Origin: Blautia sp. BIOML-A1
GTDB lineage: Bacteria > Bacillota > Clostridia > Lachnospirales > Lachnospiraceae
Assembly (NCBI RefSeq): GCF_009883055.1
Contig: NZ_WWVR01000034.1
Span: 30,647 to 94,646, forward strand
DNA: 64,000 bases
Direction of reading: 5' to 3'
The position numbers and the translations under genes are program-made. Positions 8,568-16,621 of this stretch are shown piece by piece. Under the pieces are notes generated by a model that searched no databases, had not been told where the DNA came from, and saw nothing but the letters and a program-made list of their open reading frames with translations. The first letter of the stretch is position 1, and the number at the start of each line of letters is the position of its first letter.

Positions 8568-8646
8568 GTTACTGTTCACTCCGTTCACAGCAACTTGGTC
8601 AAAATCCATTCCAGATTACCCTCGGTGATAGGATTTTGCCCCGTAT
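8568..8646. repeat. MITE-like element, left-half fragment
   Basis: It starts with the intact terminal GTTACTGTTCAC and follows the left half of the 142-bp element through CAAAAT..ATTTTG and CCCCGTAT, with several substitutions. The right half is missing. It lies in the ddh leader. Confidence 0.8.
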
Positions 8647-8740
8647 ATACTTTATCACAGCAATACAATAACATGATAATATCACAGCCTTCAAATGTCA
8701 ATCCGTTCATTTATATTTTCTTTGTAACTGTTGTTACTGT

Positions 8741-8779
8741 GTTACTGTTCATTCCGTTCACAAGAACCTGGTCAAAACT
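8741..8779. repeat. MITE-like element, left-end fragment
   Basis: GTTACTGTTCATTCCGTTCA and the following GGTCAAAACT match the first 39 bases of the element with a few changes. It ends 14 bp before the stop codon of the J-domain gene. Nested TIR-like GTAACTG/GTTACTG words precede it at 8724-8740. The rest of 8647-8793 holds nothing recognisable. Confidence 0.65.
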
Positions 8780-8793
8780 GCCAAAGAACTTTC

Positions 8794-9420
8794 TCAACAG
8801 CAGAATACACCTCCGCCAGGACAGCACAGCCCACAGAGCATATTTGCAAGACAGAGCTTCATGCAGTAATCACTTCCATCCATTGGCATTCCGCCAAAAG
8901 GATTCTGCTGTTCCTGATACCAGGTCCCGCCGCCTTCCATTCTCTGAAGGAGCATTCGATACTGCATATTGTCCGGTTCCATATTCACAGCAGTACGGAT
9001 GTCATTGAGTGCGTTGACATTATTGCCAAGCCCCATATTTGTCATAGCTGAAAGATAATACCATTCACCGTTTCTGTTCTTCAGTGAAGACAGTACATTC
9101 ATTGCCTCCTGAAAATGGCGACTCTGGATATAATTGGCTGCCGCCTGTCGACGGATTGCCTCCTCATCCTGATATCCACTGGTCTGACGACCGGTAAATC
9201 CACCATATCCGCCTCCATAGGATGAGCCATATTCCTTTTCTTTCATAATCTGCTCATAGGCCTGCTGAACTTCCTTGAACTTCTCTTCCGCCTGTTCTTT
9301 GTTTGGATTATTGATATTGGCATCCGGATGATATTTCCTGCTCAGTCTCCGGTATGCTTTTTTGATTTCTTCATCGGATGCATCCCTGGATACCCCAAGG
9401 ACACTGTATGGATCAAACAT
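8794..9420 (-). CDS. J-domain protein with TPR-like helices and Cys-rich tail
   Basis: The 208-residue protein begins with a DnaJ-type J domain ([22 protein letters not shown] at 31-33), which stimulates an Hsp70 ATPase. A Gly/Tyr-rich linker follows, then TPR-like helices (about 100-165), and a C-terminal tail with eight cysteines (YCMKLC..CGLCC..FCC). The start at 9420 has AGGAGA seven bases upstream and overlaps the DUF5685 gene by 8 bp, so an upstream in-frame ATG at 9465 is not needed. The Cys tail could bind metal or form disulfides. The client is unknown; DUF5685 is the likely partner by linkage. Confidence 0.9.
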   Translation of the reverse strand: MFDPYSVLGVSRDASDEEIKKAYRRLSRKYHPDANINNPNKEQAEEKFKEVQQAYEQIMKEKEYGSSYGGGYGGFTGRQTSGYQDEEAIRRQAAANYIQSRHFQEAMNVLSSLKNRNGEWYYLSAMTNMGLGNNVNALNDIRTAVNMEPDNMQYRMLLQRMEGGGTWYQEQQNPFGGMPMDGSDYCMKLCLANMLCGLCCPGGGVFCC

Positions 9421-10258
9421 GTTCTTTCTCCTGCTCTTTCTTCCTTTTGCCGGATACTGCCTCAAATCTGCACCAGACTCCGGAATACAGAATATTCCGC
9501 AGTATATCAGTATATTTGATGATAGGAAGCTTTTCGAATTCCCGGCAGACCTCTGCCATCATCATGATCAGCATCTGTCGTACTTCCTCATCAAACCCTT
9601 CCATTATATACCTTGTGGAAAAGGGATTGTAATTTCCCTTTTTGACATCATCTTCTACATCATCATAAGCATCCATAAGATAAATAAATTTCCCCAGAAA
9701 AAATCCCATTCTGCGAAGTACAGGTTCCCACATATCTTCCCTGTATGCAAAAATCTCTTCCATGATCTTTCCAAAGCATCCGGAAACTCGATCAACATCC
9801 TGTTCTTCGGATTTTTCCATTTCAGAAAGCTCATGCAGAAGAGAAACAATACGGTCAACCTTCCTGTACCATCTCTCCTCCGCCTTTTTTTCTTTCTCTC
9901 TTAGAAGCTTTCCATACAGAAAGCTCAAAAGTTTCTTCTCATCTTTCCAGTCATCCTCACATTTATAATATGCCAGAAAAACATTCATATCTGCTGCATA
10001 TTCTGTGACAGCATTTTTGCGGACGGGCTGCTTTCGCACAGGATGAATGACACACCGTGTTGTTCCCTTTCTCGTCGGAGGCTCATAAAGCCCACTCAGA
10101 AGAAGAATCACAAACGTCATATCATATGTCAGGGATATCTGTCCTGTAACCCCATAGCGTTCTCTCAGTTCCCGGCAGAGACCGCAGTAAAACGAGCGGT
10201 ACAGGTCAAAATCTTTGAATTTGATTTCAGGCTTGTTCATTACTATATAACCAAACAT
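9413..10258 (-). CDS. DUF5685 family protein
   Basis: The 281-residue, mostly helical protein starts [18 protein letters not shown], typical of DUF5685. A conserved [10 protein letters not shown] motif follows near residue 30, and a second cysteine pair lies in CVIHP and YKCEDD. Acidic helices with [16 protein letters not shown] lie near 200, reminiscent of an all-helical metal or prenyl-synthase-like fold, but I do not assign an activity. GGAGG six bases before the ATG at 10258 favours this start over one 15 bases upstream. It overlaps the J-domain gene and probably works with it. Function unknown. Confidence 0.85.
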   Translation of the reverse strand: MFGYIVMNKPEIKFKDFDLYRSFYCGLCRELRERYGVTGQISLTYDMTFVILLLSGLYEPPTRKGTTRCVIHPVRKQPVRKNAVTEYAADMNVFLAYYKCEDDWKDEKKLLSFLYGKLLREKEKKAEERWYRKVDRIVSLLHELSEMEKSEEQDVDRVSGCFGKIMEEIFAYREDMWEPVLRRMGFFLGKFIYLMDAYDDVEDDVKKGNYNPFSTRYIMEGFDEEVRQMLIMMMAEVCREFEKLPIIKYTDILRNILYSGVWCRFEAVSGKRKKEQEKEHV

Positions 10259-10293
10259 AGAACCTCCGGCCATACTCTGCCCTCACCAGGCAT

Positions 10294-10698
10294 TCAGCTT
10301 TTTTTGATAAACTTCTCGTGACATTTCGGACAGTCGATTTCTATCCTGCCCTTGCCCTTAGGTATACGGATCTTCTGTTTGCAGTTTGGACAGGAATAAA
10401 TATGGTATTCCTTTCTCTGCTGCATAAGATTCTTTTCACGACAGAACCATTGTCTTATACCGGAAGTGATCGAAAGATATTTCTGATTCTCGGCATAACG
10501 TTTCTGTATATCTCTGGAGAGCATTCTGTAATAAGTATAAAGAATTGCCAGAAGTCCCAGCGTATCACACGCTGCACCCACTCGATTCCGTATAAACATA
10601 GACAGAATGATTGCCACAAATGCAAAACCCATCGTGAATTTTGCAAATGCATCTACACCATAACGTCCTTCCATAAACTTTATAAATTTTTCTCGCAT
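10294..10698 (-). CDS. Membrane protein with C-terminal zinc ribbon
   Basis: This small protein of about 134 residues has two hydrophobic segments (around residues 19-35 and 43-60 from the chosen start) and a C-terminal zinc-ribbon, CPNC at the first knuckle and CPKC at the second. The start at 10698 has AGAGGG six bases upstream; an ATG 21 bases earlier has no site. It lies between rlmI and DUF5685 in the same direction with short gaps, so it is part of that operon. Function unknown; the ribbon may hold a protein or nucleic-acid partner at the membrane. Confidence 0.82.
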   Translation of the reverse strand: MREKFIKFMEGRYGVDAFAKFTMGFAFVAIILSMFIRNRVGAACDTLGLLAILYTYYRMLSRDIQKRYAENQKYLSITSGIRQWFCREKNLMQQRKEYHIYSCPNCKQKIRIPKGKGRIEIDCPKCHEKFIKKS

Positions 10699-10755
10699 GC
10701 AAATCCCTCTTTCTTTCATGCTGACATCAATAATTCCAACATCAGATTCCTTTTT

Positions 10756-11958
10756 TTATCTGTCATTACATACCTGGAAGATGTAGAACTTAAGATAATA
10801 AGATTCGTCGGATGACCACAGGATTGGATGATCCGGAGCCTGTGTCCTGTATTCCACCTGACGCAGTCTCTTATGTGCACTTCTTGCAGCCTGTCCGATC
10901 GTCCTGGTAAACAATTCATAATCCATGAAATGTGAGCAGGAACAAGTTGCCAGAAATCCTCCGTCCCTGACCAGTTTCATACCTCGAAGATTGATTTCTC
11001 TGTAACCTTTGACCGCATTTTTGATGGAACTGCGGGATTTTGTAAATGCCGGTGGATCCAGGATCACAACATCATATTTCTCATCATCCTCCGCCAGCTT
11101 CGGAAGCAGTTCAAAGACATCTTCACAGATAAATTTAACCCTTCCCTCCAGACCATTTAACCTGGCGTTCTCCTGTGCCTGGCGAACTGCCAGCTCTGAG
11201 GCATCCACACCTGTAACTTCTCTTGCTCCTGCAATTCCTGCATTCAGTGCAAAGGACCCTGTATGTGTGAAACAATCCAGAACTCTTGCATCCTTACATA
11301 ACTTCTGAATCGCAAGACGATTATACTTCTGATCCAGGAAAAATCCGGTCTTCTGTCCATCCTTGACATCAACCTGATATCTGACACCATTTTCAACAAT
11401 TTCAACCAAAGTTGGGAATTCCGGTCCGATAAATCCCTTGTGAAGCTTCATTCCTTCCTGCTTGCGGACCTTGGCATCGCTTCTTTCATAAATACCGCGG
11501 ATTTTGATTCCATCCTCTGCAAGTACGCTCCTGATAAGTTCCAGGATCATTTCTTTCCAGCGATCGATTCCCAGTGCCAGAGACTGTACAACCAGCACAT
11601 CCTCAAATTTGTCAACGGTAAGTCCCGGTAAAAAATCAGCTTCGCCAAAAATCAATCGACAGCTCGAAGTATCCGTTACCTTTTTTCTGTATTCCCATGC
11701 ATCTCTTACTCTTCTTTCAAAAAAATCTTCATCAATCCTCTGATTCTCATCTCTTGTTAGAAGGCGTACCGTAATCTTGGAATTCGTATTGATAAAGCCT
11801 CTTCCCAGCGGATATCCGTCAAAATCATGCACCAGCACGATATCTCCGTTTACAAAGCTTCCCATGATACTGGAAATCTCATTATCAAATACCCACATTC
11901 CACCAGATTTGAGAAGTCGACCCTCTCCCTTTTTCAGTGTAACCACTGCAAGACTCAT
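10756..11958 (-). CDS. rlmI: RlmI-type 23S rRNA (cytosine-C5) methyltransferase
   Basis: The 400-residue enzyme has an N-terminal PUA domain (about 1-75), a central RlmI-specific domain and a C-terminal Rossmann methyltransferase. Motif I is VLDCFTHTGSFALNA, and VILDPPAFTKSR carries the catalytic-loop DPP. TCSCSHFM follows with the cysteine expected in this m5C family. The E. coli homologue methylates C1962 of 23S rRNA. AAAGGGG precedes the ATG at 11958, which is preferred to an upstream ATG at 11982. It heads the operon with the zinc-ribbon, DUF5685 and J-domain genes. The exact target position is by homology only. Confidence 0.9.
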   Translation of the reverse strand: MSLAVVTLKKGEGRLLKSGGMWVFDNEISSIMGSFVNGDIVLVHDFDGYPLGRGFINTNSKITVRLLTRDENQRIDEDFFERRVRDAWEYRKKVTDTSSCRLIFGEADFLPGLTVDKFEDVLVVQSLALGIDRWKEMILELIRSVLAEDGIKIRGIYERSDAKVRKQEGMKLHKGFIGPEFPTLVEIVENGVRYQVDVKDGQKTGFFLDQKYNRLAIQKLCKDARVLDCFTHTGSFALNAGIAGAREVTGVDASELAVRQAQENARLNGLEGRVKFICEDVFELLPKLAEDDEKYDVVILDPPAFTKSRSSIKNAVKGYREINLRGMKLVRDGGFLATCSCSHFMDYELFTRTIGQAARSAHKRLRQVEYRTQAPDHPILWSSDESYYLKFYIFQVCNDR

Positions 11959-12124
11959 ATTATTTCCCCTTTCGGCTATCATTCTCTATCATTTTCCCAG
12001 TAAAAAGATTTCCTTTTATTCTATCACAGATGTTTTTAGATTTCCAGTTTTTCACAGACCTCACAGAAAAAACTCATTTTTATCGAGTGAATAACAAAGT
12101 AAGCTAATTTCCCGTAAAACACAG

Positions 12125-12161
12125 AAAACCGCAGTCTCCCAAACATTCAGGAAACTGCGGT
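12125..12161 (-). terminator. Terminator after the DUF1002 gene
   Basis: ACCGCAGT/ACTGCGGT stem followed by TTTTC on the minus strand, about 55 bases after the stop. The rest of the 11959-12215 gap holds only the rlmI upstream region. Confidence 0.8.
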
Positions 12162-12215
12162 CACCGGATTCATTCATTAATATCTATAACGATTAAATAC
12201 ACTCCTAATCACGGA

Positions 12216-13946
12216 TCAATATGTTTCTTCGTTATAGGTTTCTTCATTATAAGACTCTTCATTGTAGGATTCCTCGTCATAAGAAGCTTCTCCTGCTGAC
12301 TCCTGCTGTGCAGAATCATCTGTGGTTTCTCCATAAAGCTTCTCAAAGAATTTCATCGTATCATTGTACAGAGTCTGTCTCTCATCGGCTGTTCGTGTCA
12401 CAAGAATATCATCTGCTGCCGGCTCAGTTTCAATGCTGAAGATCTTCTTCATATCATTGTTGATCATATTGAGCTGTGCAGTCATATAAACATCTGTATC
12501 AGCCGGTACATAAGAAACTCCGCCATCCTTAAGCACATTCAGATAAGCTTCAAGAACCTTTCTGGTAAGCTTAGCAGCTGTATCTGCGTCAAGTGTAACT
12601 GTCGGCTGCTGTGCGTTTTCTACTACAGCCTGCAGAACTGCAAGATCTCCTTTATACTCTCCCTGACAGAACTGCTTAGCCTGTTCGAACTGTGCCTTGG
12701 ATGCATCATCGAGAGAGTCTGTATTTAAAGCATCCTCTGTTCCTTCTGTGGTTGTCTGATCGGAAGAATCCGTATTCTCCTCGGTAGTCTCACCATTAGA
12801 TTCATCTGTGGAACCTGTCTCTTCACCGTTTTCCTCCGGAAGTCCTGTTCCATCATCTGAACTGCTGTCAGATCCATCCGCTGAATCTGTCTCTTCCGGT
12901 GTTTCTGATGGTTCTTCATAATAGTCATCCTGCGTGCCGTCCTCTGTGGCATCCGGAATACCCAGACCCTCATCAGAACTGTCAGAATCATCACCATTCT
13001 CAGATTCTGTCATTCCAGTTGCCTCTGCCATTCCTGCATCCTCTGTATAAGATTCCTTGACATCATCCCCCAGAACATCTGTATTCACATCTTCTGTAAT
13101 ATCTTCGCCATCGCTGGAATCTTCGTCTGCCATATCGTCTTCTGACTCAGAAGAGTTGTCATCATCTGAAGTCTTATTCAGATTCTGCTGAATACTTTCA
13201 AGTGTCTGCTTCATATCCTGAATATCATAGTTCTGCTGCACGATTTCCTGAAGAAGTGCTGTGATAGTAGTCAGTTCATCAGAACTCAGAGAAACATTAT
13301 TCTGAACTGCAATATTGTTGACAATATTATAGATCTCATCTGCATTCTGAACATTGTCACCGATGATCTGAAGCTTTGCCTGGTTGATGATGTTGGTCGC
13401 ATTATCACCGCCAACCTGCTTTGCAACATCTCCGGTAACTACTACCTCCTTGGTTGCCAGATCCTTCTTGGTAGAATCAAGCTGCTTACCACTGGCTGAC
13501 TCATAGGCCATCATAACGCCTGTAAGAGCACCGGTTCCGGAAACCTCATAAGGGCAGGCTGCAACAGCCTCACAGTTGGAAATACCTGCTGTGGAAAGTG
13601 CATTGGCAAGCATATTGCAGGTTACATAGTTAAGGTTTGCTGTACGCACCTTGATACCGCCGGACTGTGTTGGCTTTACATAAGCACAGCTTAAGGTTCT
13701 TGTACCAATCTGTTCACTGGAAATATATTTGCCGAGATAATTTCTCTCATCCTGATTGTTTACTGTAATGATCTGAACTTGATTTGCATCCGCCTTGAAA
13801 TATTTCATCATGGTATTCTTCTGCTCATCTGTCAGATCAGCTCCCAGCGTTACTACCTTTGATGCATCGGCCATTACCGGCATCGGGGTACTGACTGCAA
13901 GACACATGCTGCACAGTGCTGCTACGATCAAGCTTCTTTTTTTCAT
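12216..13946 (-). CDS. Secreted DUF1002 protein with acidic linker and C-terminal pentapeptide repeats
   Basis: The 576-residue protein has a signal peptide (residues 1-26) and then a DUF1002 domain (about 30-255; VTLGADLTDEQKNTMMKYF is its typical opening). A long Glu/Asp/Ser/Thr-rich linker (about 260-405) and a helical domain (about 410-545) follow. The C-terminus has tandem Tyr-Asn-Glu-Glu-Ser/Thr repeats encoded by a 15-bp DNA repeat (about 12219-12275). GGAGG seven bases before the ATG at 13946 decides the start; the ATG two codons earlier is too close. DUF1002 proteins are extracytoplasmic with no defined activity. The acidic low-complexity linker suggests display at the cell surface. 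Confidence 0.88.
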   Translation of the reverse strand: MKKRSLIVAALCSMCLAVSTPMPVMADASKVVTLGADLTDEQKNTMMKYFKADANQVQIITVNNQDERNYLGKYISSEQIGTRTLSCAYVKPTQSGGIKVRTANLNYVTCNMLANALSTAGISNCEAVAACPYEVSGTGALTGVMMAYESASGKQLDSTKKDLATKEVVVTGDVAKQVGGDNATNIINQAKLQIIGDNVQNADEIYNIVNNIAVQNNVSLSSDELTTITALLQEIVQQNYDIQDMKQTLESIQQNLNKTSDDDNSSESEDDMADEDSSDGEDITEDVNTDVLGDDVKESYTEDAGMAEATGMTESENGDDSDSSDEGLGIPDATEDGTQDDYYEEPSETPEETDSADGSDSSSDDGTGLPEENGEETGSTDESNGETTEENTDSSDQTTTEGTEDALNTDSLDDASKAQFEQAKQFCQGEYKGDLAVLQAVVENAQQPTVTLDADTAAKLTRKVLEAYLNVLKDGGVSYVPADTDVYMTAQLNMINNDMKKIFSIETEPAADDILVTRTADERQTLYNDTMKFFEKLYGETTDDSAQQESAGEASYDEESYNEESYNEETYNEETY

Positions 13947-14020
13947 ATCCATTCCTCCATTATAATGTGATTCGGCAGATCAAAATCTGCCTTCATAATT
14001 CTTCTTTAACAAGTGTCTTC

Positions 14021-14026
14021 ATTATA
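14021..14026 (-). promoter_or_regulatory. Candidate -10 box for the DUF1002 gene
   Basis: TATAAT on the minus strand with TG two bases upstream, about 75 bases before the start codon. No good -35 is seen (ACAATT at 17-base spacing). Apart from this and the repeat fragment at 14265, the region 13947-14286 shows nothing further. Confidence 0.45.
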
Positions 14027-14264
14027 CCACAACATTTTGCAGAATTGTATTTTTAATTTCATTAACTGTCAATGACCTGTTTTTGCATATTTACATAATG
14101 GCACCTGCAGCTGCTATATCCGAAATCCAGAAAGTTGCTGTTTTGTTGAACGGTATCGCAAACAGGACCACATTTTACACAATCATAACAATACCTGCAA
14201 TATTTCCCAGATCATTGTTTACACCGAAGATTCCGTGTTTACTCATTTTAAGAGCAACATAATG

Positions 14265-14287
14265 GTAACTGTTCACAGGTAATATTT
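14265..14287. repeat. MITE-like element, 23-bp right-end fragment
   Basis: GTAACTGTTCACAGGTAATA matches the right terminal end of the element exactly (reverse orientation) and then diverges. It touches the stop codon of the zinc-ribbon membrane protein gene. Confidence 0.7.
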
Positions 14288-15051
14288 CAGGAAAATGAAT
14301 TCGTCTCGATTTCATTTATCTCTTCCTCTAATAAGGCTATCTCTGAATAAATAGCATTGATTTTATTTTTCTTTTCATCAATGGACTTCTGTGCGTTATC
14401 GCGTTCAGTCTCTGCCTGTTTCCGTGTCTTATCACTTACTTTTCCTATAAATCTTCCAATAAGCAGATTAATGATCGCATAAATAATTCCCGCAGGAATG
14501 GCAATCACTACAAACCCACAGCATAACATAAACACACCAAATGCTATCACACACACAACCAACATAGCTACAACGCTCAGTATGTTTCCTATATCCAGTC
14601 CTCCATCCGTCTTAAGCCCCCAGAATTGTTTAACAGCATCCCACGTTATTTTTCCATCAAATCCATATCTGTAAATTATATAGACAATCAGGGATATACA
14701 AATAATCCATGCTATAGTCGTTGTTTTTTTATCTGCTTTTGCATCTTTTTCTATCAGTTCCCTGCGTTCTTCTATAATTGTATGTAATGTATTTATTTCA
14801 TTTTGCTCTTTTGAAATTTCATCCTTCATATATGCCACGGCACTTCTTAAATCGCTCAGCTCTTTCTGACCGGCTTCCTCTGCCGGCTCCTTTTGCGTAT
14901 TGTGGGAGATTCTCCATTTTTTTGTCAGCCTGGCAGAGACCTTCGCCAGTGTTCTGTGATATATATAATCCATTGTTCTGCCATGCCCGCATTCTGCACA
15001 GATTTCTACCATATCTTCATTTTCTTTTTCACAACGTATGCATTTCCACAT
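14287..15051 (-). CDS. Zinc-ribbon, coiled-coil membrane protein
   Basis: The 254-residue protein starts with a zinc ribbon (MWKCIRCEKE..CAECGHG). A coiled coil follows (about 65-105), then three hydrophobic segments (about 110-130, 155-175, 178-200) and a second coiled coil to the end. I do not recognise a family. The layout suggests a cytoplasmic zinc-binding head tethered to the membrane. The last codons abut a fragment of the mobile repeat, so the C-terminus may have been altered by an old insertion. It stands alone between the DUF1002 and XRE-HAD genes. Confidence 0.8.
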   Translation of the reverse strand: MWKCIRCEKENEDMVEICAECGHGRTMDYIYHRTLAKVSARLTKKWRISHNTQKEPAEEAGQKELSDLRSAVAYMKDEISKEQNEINTLHTIIEERRELIEKDAKADKKTTTIAWIICISLIVYIIYRYGFDGKITWDAVKQFWGLKTDGGLDIGNILSVVAMLVVCVIAFGVFMLCCGFVVIAIPAGIIYAIINLLIGRFIGKVSDKTRKQAETERDNAQKSIDEKKNKINAIYSEIALLEEEINEIETNSFS

Positions 15052-15116
15052 GTAACTTTACTCCTTCGTTTCTCTTGTCCAATATATTCCCCGCATTTTT
15101 TCAGTGTCATTTTTGT

Positions 15117-16076
15117 TTATTGTTTCAGGAAATGATCCATGTTAATTTCTGTAAATGACCGTATCACTGGATACTTTGTCTCCATATCTGGTTCTTTTTC
15201 CTGAGTATACCAGATACCTCGAAGACCGCTGTTCCAGGCTCCTTCCACATCTTTCTTGTAATTATCACCGATGAATGCACATTCAGCCGCCTGTACACCG
15301 GATTTTTCCACACAGATTTCAAAAAGATGCGGATGCGGTTTTTCTACCCCTGCCTCTTCACTTGTAACAATGAAATCGATGTATGGGGAAGCGCCGATCG
15401 CCTCCAGTTTCCTGTACTGGATATATGCTGTCATATCGGTTCCGACTCCAATGCTGATTCCACATTTCTTCAGTTCTCTCATAAAGTCCAGTACACCGGG
15501 AGATGGCTTTAACTGACGAATCAGTGTATCCCAGTATGCATGGTACATATTCCGTGCATGCGGAAAAAGCGGTTTTTCCCAAAGTTCAAGCATACATTGC
15601 ATACGCAGGAGACGGCTGTGGATTGCAGCTGTGTCTGTACCGATTCTGCCAATCATGATCTCTCCTGCCTTTTTGTAACAGCTTTCCATTTCCTGTTCAT
15701 GGATTCCAAAAGCACTCTCACAATAATCTGCCAGTGCCTTCATTCCGTATACATGATTTTCATCATAGCTGTATAAAGTATTATCAATATCAAAAATCAC
15801 TGTTTTTATGGAAGGTCCGGAATCTGAAGTGTTTCCTTCTGAAGAAGCAGTTACTGCTGGTGTCCGGACCAGATCCTCAAATTCCATCTGAAGACCGGAT
15901 GCGATCTTGCACAGAACACCAATGGATGGATTTGCCTGACCTCTTTCGATCTGTGCCAGCATGCTCTTGCTGACCCCTGTCCTGTCAGCCATCTGATCCA
16001 GGCTTATACCCCTGTACTGACGAAATCTCTTTAAATTTACTGCTATATTATTTGCTAAATAATCCATGGCCGTCAT
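15117..16076 (-). CDS. XRE-family HTH fused to HAD-superfamily hydrolase
   Basis: In this 319-residue protein, residues 10-70 form a Cro/C1-type helix-turn-helix (LDQMADRTGVSKSMLAQIERG). After a short linker, a HAD subfamily I hydrolase follows. Motif I is VIFDIDNTLY, motif II the GVGTDMT region, the motif III lysine lies in EKPHPH, and motif IV is FIGDNYKKDVEGAWNSGL. HAD enzymes of this type dephosphorylate small metabolites. Fused to a DNA-binding domain, it may sense a phosphorylated metabolite or regulate its own pathway; this is inference. Two ATGs nine bases apart are both possible starts (16076 and 16067). Confidence 0.9.
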   Translation of the reverse strand: MTAMDYLANNIAVNLKRFRQYRGISLDQMADRTGVSKSMLAQIERGQANPSIGVLCKIASGLQMEFEDLVRTPAVTASSEGNTSDSGPSIKTVIFDIDNTLYSYDENHVYGMKALADYCESAFGIHEQEMESCYKKAGEIMIGRIGTDTAAIHSRLLRMQCMLELWEKPLFPHARNMYHAYWDTLIRQLKPSPGVLDFMRELKKCGISIGVGTDMTAYIQYRKLEAIGASPYIDFIVTSEEAGVEKPHPHLFEICVEKSGVQAAECAFIGDNYKKDVEGAWNSGLRGIWYTQEKEPDMETKYPVIRSFTEINMDHFLKQ

Positions 16077-16156
16077 CTCTTTCTCTTAAGTAACGAATAT
16101 TGTTATGCTGCTTTCCTGACTCTTATCTTACCTTATTCTTCTCTGTTTGACTATAC

Positions 16157-16203
16157 CAAAAATGCCGGCATATCTCTGTTTTGGTACAGACATATGCCGA
16201 CAT
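16157..16203 (-). terminator. Terminator of the metal-efflux operon
   Basis: TGTCGGCATATGTCTGT pairs with ACAGAGATATGCCGGCA and runs into TTTTT on the minus strand, 28 bases after the ArsR stop codon. Confidence 0.88.
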
Positions 16204-16230
16204 TGACTGACTCTGTTCTTCTGTGAATGA

Positions 16231-16593
16231 TCACTCCAGGATATGCTCTCTTCCCATGGAAATGATCATTCGCACATGGTCATCTGCCAGAGAATAAAAG
16301 ATAGATTTTCCTTCTCTGCGGTTCTTAACCAGTTTGTTCTGTTTGAGGATACGGAGCTGATGGGACACTGCTGACTGAGTCATATTGAGGACTTTTGCCA
16401 GATCGCAGACGCATACCTCTGATTCAAACAGGACAAACAGGATGCGGATACGGGTAGAATCTGCAAAGACCTTGAACAGATCTGCCAGATCATATAATTC
16501 TTCCTCATCCGGCATCGTTTCATTTACAATCTTGAGCAGGTCCTCATGTATCTCCTCACATTCACAGCTGATCACTTCTCTTTCTTCTGCCAT
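16231..16593 (-). CDS. ArsR/SmtB-family metal-sensing repressor (CadC-like)
   Basis: The 120-residue winged-helix repressor has VCVCDLAKVLNMTQSAVSHQLRIL covering helix 3 to the recognition helix. Cysteines at 61 and 63 plus an N-terminal pair at 10 and 12 match the alpha-3N thiolate site of CadC, which senses Cd, Pb or Zn. It is the last gene of the operon behind the P-type ATPase, an autoregulatory layout. A palindrome matching ArsR-family operators lies at the operon promoter (18831-18850). Which metal triggers release cannot be read from the sequence. Confidence 0.92.
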   Translation of the reverse strand: MAEEREVISCECEEIHEDLLKIVNETMPDEEELYDLADLFKVFADSTRIRILFVLFESEVCVCDLAKVLNMTQSAVSHQLRILKQNKLVKNRREGKSIFYSLADDHVRMIISMGREHILE

Positions 16594-16621
16594 AATCGTC
16601 TCGCTTTCTATATTGTTTCTG

